From contig UQUV01000012.1 in assembly GCA_900544305.1 (NCBI GenBank), forward strand, positions 6,666-70,665: a stretch of 64,000 nucleotides of DNA, written 5' to 3'. Positions 42,395 through 51,756 of this stretch are shown here, piece by piece. Below the pieces are notes generated by a model. That model ran no database searches, was not told where the DNA came from, and was given only the letters and a program-made list of their open reading frames with translations. Each line of letters opens with the position of its first letter. Position 1 is the stretch's first letter. The position numbers and the translations under genes are program-made. The DNA comes from an uncultured Porphyromonadaceae bacterium. Its GTDB lineage: Bacteria > Bacteroidota > Bacteroidia > Bacteroidales > Muribaculaceae.

Positions 42395-45254
42395 TTTCCG
42401 CTATCGGACTGTCGCAACTGCCAATCGAGCAATTTCCTGAAATTGCTCCGCCTACCGTGAAAGTGTCAGCCACCTATACTGGTGCGAACGCGGAAACGGT
42501 ACAGAAAAGTGTGATTGTACCGCTGGAAGAATCCATCAACGGTGTGGAAAACATGTCCTACATGGTTTCCTCGGCAACAAACACGGGTTCGGCCAGCATC
42601 ACCATCTATTTCCGCCAGGGCACGGACCCGGACATGGCGATGGTGAACGTGCAGAACCGTATCGCTTCGGCTCAGGGACTTCTGCCGGCTGAAGTGACAA
42701 AAACAGGTATCACCGTCCGCAAACGCCAGACGAGCAACATCAAGTCCATTGCCATCTACAGCCCTGACGGCTCTTTCGACGAGGAGTTCCTCAACAACTA
42801 TATGAAAATCAACATCGAGCCCCGACTGTCGCGTATTCCGGGTGTCGGTGAAGCCAACGTGTTCGGTTCCGACTACTCCATGCGCATCTGGCTCGACCCG
42901 AACAAAATGGCAAAATACGGTCTTGTCCCCTCCGACATTGCCACGGTTCTTGCCGAACAGAACATTGAATCGCCGACCGGAACACTGGGCTCGGAATCGG
43001 AAAACACGTTCCAGTATGTGCTCAAATACCGCGGCCGTTATGAAAACGAGGAGGACTATGAAAATCTCGTCATCCGTGCACTCGACAACGGAGAAGTGCT
43101 GCGCCTGAAAGATGTAGCGACTGTCGAACTGGGACTGCTGAAATACACCGTCACCGGTGAGGTGAGCGGCAAGCCGGGTGCAACCTGTATGATTGCACAG
43201 ACATCCGGCTCAAATGCCAATGAAATCATCAAACTTATTGATGCCGAAGTGGAAAAAATATCGGAATCGCTTCCGAAAGGTGTGGAACTTGTCGACTTGA
43301 TGAGTTCCAAGGACTTCCTCGACGCTTCCATCAAGAATGTGGTAAAGACATTGATTGAAGCCATTATCCTCGTTGTGCTTGTCGTCTACATATTCCTTCA
43401 GAGTTTGCGTTCCTCTACATCATAGGCTTCAGCCTGAACATGCTGACGCTGTTTGCACTCGTGCTGGTCATCGGTACGGTGGTCGACGATGCCATTGTGG
43501 TGGTCGAAGCGGTGCAGGCGCAATTCGACGAAGGGGTAAAATCGCCCTATACCGCCACCATTTCCGCAATGGGCAACATCACCTCCGCACTTATCACCAC
43601 CACGTTTGTATTCATGGCGGTGTTCATCCCCGTATGCTTTATCGGCGGTACGACGGGTACGTTCTACACACAGTTCGGCCTGACGATGGCGATTGCCGTT
43701 GCCATTTCCGCCATCAACGCCCTGACGCTGAGTCCGGCACTATGCGCCCTGATTATGACTCCCCACTCCGTAGGCGGAAACGGAAAGAAGATGAGCTTCT
43801 CATCGCGTTTCCACATCGCTTTCGATGCCGGATTCAACCGCCTTGTCAACCGCTATAAGTTCGGCGTAATGTTCTTCCTGAAACACAAATGGCTGGCAGG
43901 CGCGCTGACAATCGTTGCGTGCGGCGGACTCGTTCTGCTGATGAACACCACCAAAACCGGCCTTGTTCCTTCGGAAGACATGGGAACCGTGTTCATCAAC
44001 GTACAGACGGCACCGGGTACCAACCTTGCCGAAACCAAGAAGGTAATGCTGGAAGTGGAAAAGGAACTGAACAAGATTCCTGAAATCCAGATTTTCTCGA
44101 AAGTGACCGGTAACAGCTTTACAGCCGGCGAAGGTGCTTCGAACGGACAGTTCATCATCCGTCTTCTCCCCTGGGAGGAACGCGAAGGCGATGAACACAA
44201 CATGACAGCCGTCATCGAAAAAATCTACAGTTTGACCGACCATATCACCAATGCCACAATCCGTGCGTTCGGACAACCGATGATTCCGGGCTACGGACTC
44301 AGCAGCGGTTTTGAAATCTATATCCAGGACCAGAAGGGCGGCTCTATCGACGATTTGCAGAAATATACACGACAAATGATTGACCGTCTGAACAAGCGTC
44401 CGGAAGTGTCGCGTGCCTACACGACTTTCGACACCAAATATCCGCAATATCTGGTGGAAGTCGATGCGGCACTCTGCAAGCGGAACAAGGTGTCGCCGCT
44501 GGGACAGTATCTGACACTGACACGTGTCTACGGTTCGGAAAGCCTGTCGCGCTTCAACCTGTTCTCGGCCATTGCCGTCAACGGTGAGGCTGCCAACGGC
44601 TACAGTTCCGGCCAGGCCATTCAGGCCGTACGCGAAGTAGCACAGGAAGTGCTGCCCGCAGGCTACGGCTTTGAGTTCGGAGGCATGTCGCGCGAGGAAG
44701 CGTCGACCGGCAATACGGCGGCCATCGTGTTCATTATCTGCGTGGTGTTCATCTACCTGATTCTGTGTGCGCTCTACGAAAGTCTGTTCATTCCGTTGGC
44801 CGTCATCCTTTCCGTTCCGTTCGGTCTGGCTGGCAGCTTCCTGTTCGCGAAGATGTTCGGACTGGAAAACAACATCTACATGCAGACGGGTTTGATTATG
44901 CTTATCGGACTTCTTTCCAAAACAGCCATCCTGCTGACAGAATATGCTTCCGAACGACGCCACCACGGACTGTCGATTACACAGGCGGCCATCTCAGCGG
45001 CAAAAGTGCGTCTGCGCCCGATTCTGATGACTTCGCTCACCATGATTTTCGGTCTGCTCCCGATGATGTTTGCTACGGGCGTAGGTGCCAACGGCAACAT
45101 TTCGCTGGGCGTGGGCACCGTGGGCGGTATGCTCATCGGTACGGTTGCCCTGCTGTTTGTCGTTCCGGTGCTGTTCTGCGTATTCCAGTACATTCAGGAG
45201 AAAGTGATGCCGAACCGCAAAAAGCCGGCAGATGTCGAACCACAAAACGAATAA
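42395..45254 (+). pseudogene. RND efflux transporter (AcrB/HAE1 type), disrupted
   Basis: The sequence aligns with AcrB-type pumps but is broken twice. The start is missing: reading begins at ISAIGLSQLPIEQFPEIAPPT, so the first 15-20 residues are gone at a junction with the reversed kinase gene. Near 43408 the frame shifts: FLQSLRS is followed in another frame by FLYIIGFSLNMLTLF, and by comparison with AcrB about 17 residues (the TLIPTIAVPVVLLGTFA part) are deleted. The second part (from 43440) runs intact to the end, with the functional motif VVDDAIVVVEAVQ. The membrane-fusion partner gene is absent. A 469-residue outer-membrane factor follows after 4 nt. Confidence 0.85.
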
Positions 45255-45258
45255 CCTC

Positions 45259-46641
45259 ATGAAGACTCAAATAATAAGAAATATGCTCATCGGGCTGTCG
45301 CTGACATTTGCCTTCGGAAGCTGTCATATCTACAAAAGCTATGAACGTCCGGAAACTGTCAGCGCAAGCGACAGCCTCTACCGCCAGCCGGCGGCAAACG
45401 GCGACACAACATCATTGGCTTCACTGTCGTGGAAAGAACTGTTTGCCGACCCGCTGCTTCAGCAACATATTGATTCGGGACTGAAAAACAATGCCGACAT
45501 GCGCATCGCCCTGCTGAAGGTGAAAGAAGCGGAGGCGGCTTTGCTCAGTTCGAAAATGACCTATCTTCCTTCGCTGTCGCTCGGAGCGGACGGCTCCATC
45601 GGACAGTTCAAGGGAGAAAGCACACCTAAAACCTACTCACTGGCGATATCGGCAAGTTGGGAAATCGACCTATTCGGAAAAATCCTGAACGAGAAACGCG
45701 GGGCAAAAGCCGTGCTCTGGCAAAACACAGCCTACAGCCAGGCCGTACAGACACAGCTTGTGGCCACCATAGCCAACAGCTACTACATGCTGCTGATGCT
45801 CGACGAACAACTTGCCATCAGTCGCCGCACTTCGGAAAACTGGAGCGACTATGTGCGCACGCTTCAGGCGTTGAAAACATTCGGCACGGTAACCGATGCA
45901 TCCATCGCACAGGCGGAAGCCAGCCAGTTGAGTCTGGAAGGCAGCGTGCTCAGCCTGCAACAGCAGATACAGTCGGTGGAAAACTCGCTGTCGGTGCTGC
46001 TCGGAAAGGCGCCGGGACGCATCGAGCGGACTACGCTCGACGAACAGCAATTCCCGACGGAACTGTCGGCGGGAGTACCCCTGCAACTGCTCGGCAACCG
46101 TCCTGACATCCGACAGGCGGAAGCCACGCTCGCACAGGCATACTACGCCACAAATGTTGCACGCGCGGCATTCTATCCCAACATCTCGCTTAGCGGAACG
46201 GCCGGCTGGACCAACAGCGGCGGTGCCGGAATCGTCAATCCGGGCGGATGGCTGCTGAACGCCGTCGATTCGCTGCTACAGCCCATTTTCAACCGCGGAC
46301 AGAACATCGCCAACCTGAAAATAGCGAAGGCGCAGCAGGAAGAGGCGCTTATCTCCTTCCAGCAAAGCATCCTTGATGCCGGAGCGGAAGTGAACGACGC
46401 ACTCACCCAATGGCAGACGGCACAGCAGCGGCTTGTGCTCGACGAAAAACAGATTGCATCCCTGCAAAGAGCCGTCAAAAGCACCCAATTGCTGATGGAC
46501 TACGGCTCGACCAACTATCTGGAAGTGCTCATCGCCCAACAGGACCTGCTTCAGGCAGAACTGACCATGGCGGAAGACAAATTCAACGAAATCCAGGGCG
46601 TAATCAACCTCTACCACGCGCTGGGCGGCGGAAAGGAATAG
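45259..46641 (+). CDS. Outer-membrane efflux lipoprotein (OprM/TolC family)
   Basis: Starting at ATG 45259, 4 nt after the RND pseudogene's stop, gives 460 residues. The signal ends in the lipobox F-G-S-C. Two OEP repeats follow: GLKNNADMRIALLKVKEAEAAL near residue 70, and GNRPDIRQAEATLAQAYYATNVARAAFYPNISLSG-like sequence near residue 280. It forms the outer-membrane channel of tripartite pumps and is intact. Without a working pump it may serve another pump elsewhere. Confidence 0.9.
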   Translation: MKTQIIRNMLIGLSLTFAFGSCHIYKSYERPETVSASDSLYRQPAANGDTTSLASLSWKELFADPLLQQHIDSGLKNNADMRIALLKVKEAEAALLSSKMTYLPSLSLGADGSIGQFKGESTPKTYSLAISASWEIDLFGKILNEKRGAKAVLWQNTAYSQAVQTQLVATIANSYYMLLMLDEQLAISRRTSENWSDYVRTLQALKTFGTVTDASIAQAEASQLSLEGSVLSLQQQIQSVENSLSVLLGKAPGRIERTTLDEQQFPTELSAGVPLQLLGNRPDIRQAEATLAQAYYATNVARAAFYPNISLSGTAGWTNSGGAGIVNPGGWLLNAVDSLLQPIFNRGQNIANLKIAKAQQEEALISFQQSILDAGAEVNDALTQWQTAQQRLVLDEKQIASLQRAVKSTQLLMDYGSTNYLEVLIAQQDLLQAELTMAEDKFNEIQGVINLYHALGGGKE

Positions 46642-46744
46642 AGCAGTCAACTTCATTTTATTTTAGAGGTTTCCTATTTACAACCAATCACGCCGCAGGT
46701 GTCGCCCGCGAGGGTTACGCCTACGGCTATTTCTTGGACACGGA

Positions 46745-46780
46745 AACGGCCGGACTCCATCGGGAATCCGGCCGTTTTAA
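46745..46780 (+). terminator. Terminator after the efflux channel gene
   Basis: AACGGCCGGA and TCCGGCCGTT form a perfect 10-bp stem followed by TTTAAT. It lies between convergent genes. Confidence 0.85.
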
Positions 46781-46809
46781 TATCATATAGTCAAAACGAA
46801 ATCGGGTGA

Positions 46810-47823
46810 TTATTTCACTTCCCAGGTTTCGCCGGCGAGAATCATGTCGCGGAGGCTGTGGAAGCCTTTCTTTGCTTCAACCTGTTCGGTCTGGCGTGCC
46901 ACTTCTTCGTCGTAGACAGGTGCCTCAACATCGCGGATAATACCGATGGCGAGCGGAAGCGTATGGCCGTCCATCATGGCAAGCTGCTGGTGGAGGAAGT
47001 TCGACTGGCAGTGGGCATCGTGAACGAGCACATCGTCAAGCGTATAGCCGTCTTCGCCTACAACAACCGCCTTCAAACCGAAACCGTCCTGCACAAGACC
47101 TTTCTCCATGTTCTTTCCGAACAGCATTTTTTCGCCGTGACGGAGGTGGATAGTGTGGTCAGGACGCAGTTCCTTGTCGGAAACGAAGCTATAGATGCCG
47201 TGGTTGAAAATCACGCAGTTCTGGAGCAGTTCGACTACCGACGCACCTTTATGGCGTGCAGCGGCAACGAGCACTTCCTGCGAAGTCTTGAGCTCTACAT
47301 CGAGGCTGCGGCCAAAGAATGTGCCGCGTGCGCCGAACACGAGCTCAGCCGGGATGAACGGGTCCTCCGTCGTTCCGTAAGGAGATGACTTCGACACGAA
47401 TCCGCGTTCCGATGTCGGCGAATATTGTCCTTTTGTCAAACCGTAGATACGGTTGTTGAGCAACAGCATGTTGATGTTCACGTTACGGCGTACGGCGTGA
47501 ATAAAATGGTTACCGCCGATGGCGAGTCCGTCGCCGTCGCCGGAAATCTGCCATACGGTCATATCAGGATTGGCAACCTTGAAGCCGGTAGCGATGGCAG
47601 CGGCACGGCCGTGAATCGTGTGGAAGCCGTAGGTGTTCATATAGTACGGCAGACGGGAGCTACAGCCGATACCCGAAATGACGGCTGTCTTTTCGGGAGC
47701 TACGCCAAGCTCTGCCATGGCTTTGTGGAGCACGTTGAGAATAGCGTGGTCGCCGCAGCCCGGACACCAACGCACATATTGGTCGCTCTTATAATCTGAT
47801 GCTTGATATTTCATTTCTTCCAT
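46810..47823 (-). CDS. korB: 2-oxoacid:ferredoxin oxidoreductase, beta subunit
   Basis: The 337-residue thiamine-diphosphate subunit, with RWCPGCGDHAILNVL near the N-terminus, then the ThDP motif GDGDGLAIGGNHFIHAVRRN and NNRIYGLTKGQYSPTSERG. With KorA it interconverts 2-oxoglutarate (or another 2-oxoacid) and acyl-CoA, reducing ferredoxin. It starts 3 nt after the alpha subunit gene. In anaerobic Bacteroidales it supports the reductive TCA branch. The exact substrate is not proven by sequence. Confidence 0.92.
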   Translation of the reverse strand: MEEMKYQASDYKSDQYVRWCPGCGDHAILNVLHKAMAELGVAPEKTAVISGIGCSSRLPYYMNTYGFHTIHGRAAAIATGFKVANPDMTVWQISGDGDGLAIGGNHFIHAVRRNVNINMLLLNNRIYGLTKGQYSPTSERGFVSKSSPYGTTEDPFIPAELVFGARGTFFGRSLDVELKTSQEVLVAAARHKGASVVELLQNCVIFNHGIYSFVSDKELRPDHTIHLRHGEKMLFGKNMEKGLVQDGFGLKAVVVGEDGYTLDDVLVHDAHCQSNFLHQQLAMMDGHTLPLAIGIIRDVEAPVYDEEVARQTEQVEAKKGFHSLRDMILAGETWEVK

Positions 47824-47826
47824 AGC

Positions 47827-49671
47827 TTAGCCCTCCATAATTTTTGTTACGCCTTCTACAATCTCGTGTACGAGGAACGGCTGTCCCTGCACCTTGTTGA
47901 TGCGTGAAATGTTGACATGCGGGAATTTTGCCTGCAAGAAATCGGCAAACTGACCGAGGTTGAGCTCGGCAACCACCACGTTCTTGTAGCGGCTGAACAC
48001 TTCGCCGGTATTCTTTGGCAGCGGGTTGATGTAGCGGAAGTGGGCCATTGCCACTTTCTTGCCTTCGGCACGGAGCATGTCGACAGCTTCGTGGATATGT
48101 CCGAACGTACCGCCCCAGCCCACAACAAGTGTGTCGGCATCAGCGTCGCCGTAAGGATCAACTTCAGGTATGTCGTTGGCAATGTAGTCGACTTTTGCCT
48201 GACGGATTTTCACCATCTTTTCGTGGTTGGCAGGGTCAGTCGAGATAGCACCTGTCTTGCTGTCCTTTTCCAGACCGCCCAGACGGTGAGTCAAGCCCGG
48301 AGTGCCCGGAATAGCCCAGTAGCGCACGAGCGATTCTTCGTCGCGGTCGTACGGATGCCAGCCTTCTTTCTTGTCTTCCGGCACATAGCGCGGAGTGATG
48401 GCAGGATATTCGCCTTCTTCCGGCAAGCGGAATGCTGAAGAACCATTGGCAATGAAGGCATCGGTAAGAAGAATAACCGGTGTCATGTGTTCGATGGCGA
48501 TACGTGCAGCTTCGAAAGCCATGTGGAAACAGTCGGTCGGCGATGCGGCTGAAAGCACCACAATCGGACATTCGCCGTTGCGGCCGTACAATGCCTGGCG
48601 CAAGTCGGTCTGTTCAGTCTTTGTAGGCAGACCCGTAGAAGGACCGCCACGCTGTACGTCGATAATCACCAGCGGAAGTTCGGCCATGACAGCCAATCCC
48701 AAGCCTTCGCTCTTCAGAGCCAGACCCGGACCGGAAGTAGTGGTCACAGCAAGGTCGCCGGCAAACGATGCACCGATAGCCGAGCAGATACCGGCAATTT
48801 CATCCTCCATCTGACAGGCCTTCACGCCCAAGTCCTTGCGTTTGGCAAGTTCGTGAAGAATATCAGTAGCCGGAGTGATAGGATAGCTTCCCAGGTAAAG
48901 CGGACGTCCTGATTTTTCAGAGGCATAAATCAAACCCCACGCAGTGGCAGTGTTGCCGTTCACGTCGGTATAAATGCCCGGACGGGCTTGGCTGGCTTCA
49001 ATTCTGTATGTGGAAACAGACGCGTGAATGTTATGGCCATAGTCATAGCCGGCACGCATCACTTTAGCGTTAGCTTCGTAAATGGCCGGTTTCTTGGCAA
49101 ACTTGTTCTGCAACAAGTGGAGAGCCGACTCGAGCGGACGGTCGAACAGCCAGCAAACCAGACCGAGAGCAAACATGTTCTTGCAACGGAGCATCGACTT
49201 CAAGTCGAGTCCGGAACCTTCCAACGCCGATTTGACCATCGACGAAATAGGGACTTCCACGACCTGTGCGTCGAGTTTGATTTCCTTGTAAGGATCGTTT
49301 GTCGTGTAAAGCGCTTTTTTCAAATCCGATTCCTTGAATGAATCGATGTCAACAATCGCTACGCCGCCTTTCTTCAAGAAACAGGCGTGGCGCTTCAACG
49401 CAGCCGGGTTCATGGCTACCAGCACGTCGGCCTCATCACCCGGAGTGTGAACGCCCTTACCGATATGTACCTGAAAGCCCGACACACCGCTCAATGTTCC
49501 CTGCGGTGCACGAATTTCTGCCGGATAGTCGGGGAATGTCGAAATCTGGTCGCCTACCCCTGCCGACACATTTGAGAAGATATTACCCGCCAACTGCATG
49601 CCGTCGCCGGAGTCGCCCGAGAAGCGAACTACTACATTCTCAAGAGTTTTTACATTGGTTTTTTCTAACAT
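47827..49671 (-). CDS. korA: 2-oxoacid:ferredoxin oxidoreductase, alpha subunit (gamma-alpha fusion)
   Basis: The 614-residue protein has an N-terminal gamma domain (residues 8-190: VVRFSGDSGDGMQLAGNIF and VDIDSFKESDL) fused to the alpha domain (from about 225: GSYPITPATDILHELAKRK, MEDEIAGICSAIGASFAG, TTTSGPGLALKSEGLGLA). The C-terminal transketolase-like domain has TLVVGWGGTFGHIHEAVDML. It forms the KorAB complex with the next gene. A palindrome in its leader (49707-49726) may control expression. Confidence 0.93.
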   Translation of the reverse strand: MLEKTNVKTLENVVVRFSGDSGDGMQLAGNIFSNVSAGVGDQISTFPDYPAEIRAPQGTLSGVSGFQVHIGKGVHTPGDEADVLVAMNPAALKRHACFLKKGGVAIVDIDSFKESDLKKALYTTNDPYKEIKLDAQVVEVPISSMVKSALEGSGLDLKSMLRCKNMFALGLVCWLFDRPLESALHLLQNKFAKKPAIYEANAKVMRAGYDYGHNIHASVSTYRIEASQARPGIYTDVNGNTATAWGLIYASEKSGRPLYLGSYPITPATDILHELAKRKDLGVKACQMEDEIAGICSAIGASFAGDLAVTTTSGPGLALKSEGLGLAVMAELPLVIIDVQRGGPSTGLPTKTEQTDLRQALYGRNGECPIVVLSAASPTDCFHMAFEAARIAIEHMTPVILLTDAFIANGSSAFRLPEEGEYPAITPRYVPEDKKEGWHPYDRDEESLVRYWAIPGTPGLTHRLGGLEKDSKTGAISTDPANHEKMVKIRQAKVDYIANDIPEVDPYGDADADTLVVGWGGTFGHIHEAVDMLRAEGKKVAMAHFRYINPLPKNTGEVFSRYKNVVVAELNLGQFADFLQAKFPHVNISRINKVQGQPFLVHEIVEGVTKIMEG

Positions 49672-49706
49672 ATTCGCTATATTATAGAGTATTCTCTTTA
49701 TGATTT

Positions 49707-49726
49707 AATGGAAAATTTTTTCCATT
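49707..49726 (-). promoter_or_regulatory. Palindrome in the korAB leader
   Basis: AATGGAAAA and TTTTCCATT are perfect 9-bp arms around TT. It lies between a -7 box match at 49747-49740 (minus strand TAATTTTG) and the start codon at 49671. It may be an operator or a 5' mRNA hairpin. Confidence 0.5.
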
Positions 49727-49739
49727 GTTAAGCATTTGA

Positions 49740-49747
49740 CAAAATTA
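49740..49747 (-). promoter_or_regulatory. -7 box of korAB
   Basis: TAATTTTG on minus matches TAnnTTTG. No -33 TTTG at 20 nt is seen. The predicted leader is about 60 nt. Confidence 0.45.
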
Positions 49748-49815
49748 TAGCAAACTTTTAAGATTTGCTACCTTTTAACACAGTATAAAACATGTTTTAC
49801 AGCAGTATGCAAACG

Positions 49816-51102
49816 CTAATCGGCACGGGCGGCGGCACTGAGCAGCCGATGGCCGGTGCGGCAATAAAGGCATTTGCGTTGCAGGCAGTAGGCATTATAG
49901 AGCTGAATGACCGCCTGCGACACCAACGCACTGTCAATCTTTACGCCGGCCGAGGCAAACAGCGCGGTGATGCGGTTGCGCTCCGGCGGCAGTTTTTCGA
50001 GCAAGTCGACGGCACATTGCGCCATTTCGTAGTTGTCGGTCACTTCACCATACACATAATAAAGCGTGGCCACAGTGTTGATAAGCACGATGTCGACCGA
50101 GCCTTTGCCGATAGCAGCCGTCTGTTCGGGCGACTCATGCGAAAACGAATAGTGGCGGCTCCAGTAGCCCGTCAGCTGCACGCTGAACAGCGAGCGCAGG
50201 CGTTCCTCGTCGCCCTTTGCTTCAAGAATGTCGGCAAACAGGCGGAAACCATTGTGCACATAATGGGCAAGCAACGCCACGCGCCGCCACGGAAAATTCT
50301 GCGGACGCATGCGGAACGACTTCCACACCAGCCCTTCGGGGCGGCGGAGCATGAATTTGGTGCGCAGATAGTTGTACTCGCGCTGCAATTGTTCATAGTA
50401 TTTGTCACCGTTGCCCGACGGCCCGTCGAGCAGTCCGGCTTGACCGAAAAACAAGGCCTCCAGTTGGAGAAGCGAGTCGGCATGCTTGTGGAGCAGCGTC
50501 AGCGGCAAGCTTTTCGCCAGCCGTTCGAAAGCGTCGTTGTTCGTGCCGAAACCGACATTGCGCGCCAACGTAACGTAGCACGCATCCTCCCAACTGCCAT
50601 GATAACGCTCAAGCAGTTCCTTCACGCGGCGGCCTTTTTCCTGTAGCCGCTCAAATGCCAGCGACTGCACCCATTCGGCCATTTCCAGCCCTTCCATCGC
50701 CTGAATCACGGCCTTGCAGGGCAGTTCCACCTTCGAGTCGACCAGCTCGGCATATCGCTCGGAAAAACGCGGCGAACACTTCATCACCATTTGCGGTATG
50801 CGCTCGCCGTTGCTGCGATATACCGGGGCATCGTCCTTGTCGACCACGTGCAGCACCACCGAGTCATACGCCCGGTCGCGGTCATGCCCATGGCGTTTCC
50901 AGTCGGAAGCGCGGTAGTGGATTTCCACATTCCCCGCCCACACATAGCCGTCAATCTCGATTTTCGCATTGAAAAAGTCGGGACCGGCATCCGTGTTCCG
51001 CAGTCCCGGGTCGATGATTCGCACCCGGCGGCCGTCGTTGGTTGTCATCGACGACGGATTCCACAGCCGGTACTCCCATATATATTGCATCAATTTCTCC
51101 AT
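49816..51102 (-). CDS. DUF2851-family protein
   Basis: Starting at ATG 51102 (MEKLMQYIWEYRLWNPSSM) gives 428 residues, a typical length for DUF2851. An in-frame upstream extension begins with unrelated sequence and is rejected. The conserved N-terminal block is IIDPGLRNTDAGPDFFNAKI followed by NVEIHYRASDWKRHGHDRD, which has acidic and basic residues spaced like a nuclease-type core. The function is unknown. It is a single gene, divergent from tRNA-Phe. Confidence 0.85.
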   Translation of the reverse strand: MEKLMQYIWEYRLWNPSSMTTNDGRRVRIIDPGLRNTDAGPDFFNAKIEIDGYVWAGNVEIHYRASDWKRHGHDRDRAYDSVVLHVVDKDDAPVYRSNGERIPQMVMKCSPRFSERYAELVDSKVELPCKAVIQAMEGLEMAEWVQSLAFERLQEKGRRVKELLERYHGSWEDACYVTLARNVGFGTNNDAFERLAKSLPLTLLHKHADSLLQLEALFFGQAGLLDGPSGNGDKYYEQLQREYNYLRTKFMLRRPEGLVWKSFRMRPQNFPWRRVALLAHYVHNGFRLFADILEAKGDEERLRSLFSVQLTGYWSRHYSFSHESPEQTAAIGKGSVDIVLINTVATLYYVYGEVTDNYEMAQCAVDLLEKLPPERNRITALFASAGVKIDSALVSQAVIQLYNAYCLQRKCLYCRTGHRLLSAAARAD

Positions 51103-51389
51103 AGCACAATTCAAGGCTCTGCCCACCACAAACTTACGCAAAATAACCGAGAAATCAAAGCTCCGCCTGTCCCTCATCCACCCGAAAAGCAGAGAAAAAC
51201 CCTTCCACCGTCAAAAAAGCACCGACAAGCACCCGTTTTTTCCACACATTTCTGCTCTCTCCCCACCAACCGACGCTCCCACCGCCTCAAACCGCCCACT
51301 TTCGATGAAAATTTTTAAATTTAAAAATAATTGATAAACAACACATTACATACCAACGATAAAAATTTCTTATTTTTTTCATCAAAATA

Positions 51390-51421
51390 TTTGCACAATT
51401 CAACTTCCTCTATTAACTTTG
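51390..51421 (+). promoter_or_regulatory. Promoter of tRNA-Phe
   Basis: TTTG (51390-51393), 20 nt, then TAACTTTG (51414-51421), an exact consensus match, 20 nt before the tRNA. Confidence 0.8.
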
Positions 51422-51440
51422 CACTCGCAAAACAAACGAT

Positions 51441-51513
51441 GGTGCCATAGCTCAGTTGGTAGAGCAAAGGACTGAAAATCCTTGTGTCCCCGGTTCGATT
51501 CCTGGTGGCACCA
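51441..51513 (+). tRNA. tRNA-Phe (anticodon GAA); attachment site of the integrated element
   Basis: Acceptor GGTGCCA pairs with TGGCACC, discriminator A. D-arm GCTCAGTTGGTAGAGC, anticodon GAA at 51474-51476, T-arm CCCCGGTTCGATTCCTGG. It is complete. The integrase gene and mobile region start just downstream, so the 3' end (about 51486-51513) is the likely attL core. Confidence 0.95.
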
Positions 51514-51537
51514 CTTTGAAGAAAAGCAAAAGACAGT

Positions 51538-51572
51538 AAAATCCTGATTTCCAAGCGAAATCGGGATTTTTT
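51538..51572 (+). terminator. Terminator after tRNA-Phe
   Basis: AAATCCTGATTTC pairs with GAAATCGGGATTT (one mismatch), 5-nt loop, followed by T. Confidence 0.85.
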
Positions 51573-51616
51573 GTTTTCCCCAAGCACGCAAAAAACGGCA
51601 AAATATTACCGTTTGA

Positions 51617-51662
51617 GGTGGAGCAAAAGGTGGAGATAAAAGGTGGAGCAAAAATCTCCACC
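51617..51662 (+). repeat. Three tandem direct repeats, probable integrase arm sites
   Basis: GGTGGAGCAAAA (51617), GGTGGAGATAAAA (51629) and GGTGGAGCAAAAA (51642) lie head to tail, followed by TCTCCACC in inverse orientation (51655-51662). Their position between attL and the integrase gene fits arm-type binding sites. Confidence 0.6.
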
Positions 51663-51725
51663 GAATTAGAGTCTTTCTCACTGATTTGCAATGTTTTGCG
51701 TATCAAGAAAACGTGGTCGGTTTTC

Positions 51726-51733
51726 TACTTTTG
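51726..51733 (+). promoter_or_regulatory. -7 box of the integrase gene
   Basis: TACTTTTG matches TAnnTTTG, 24 nt before the chosen start codon. No -33 element at normal spacing is seen. Confidence 0.45.
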
Positions 51734-51756
51734 TCCAAACTAAAAACTGTAGGAAA

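Noticed and set aside
43400..43445. Programmed frameshift in the RND gene
   Set aside because: About 17 conserved residues are missing at the site, so the frame change is caused by a deletion.
51617..51662. Three direct repeats as a CRISPR array
   Set aside because: Repeats are adjacent without spacers and no cas genes are present.
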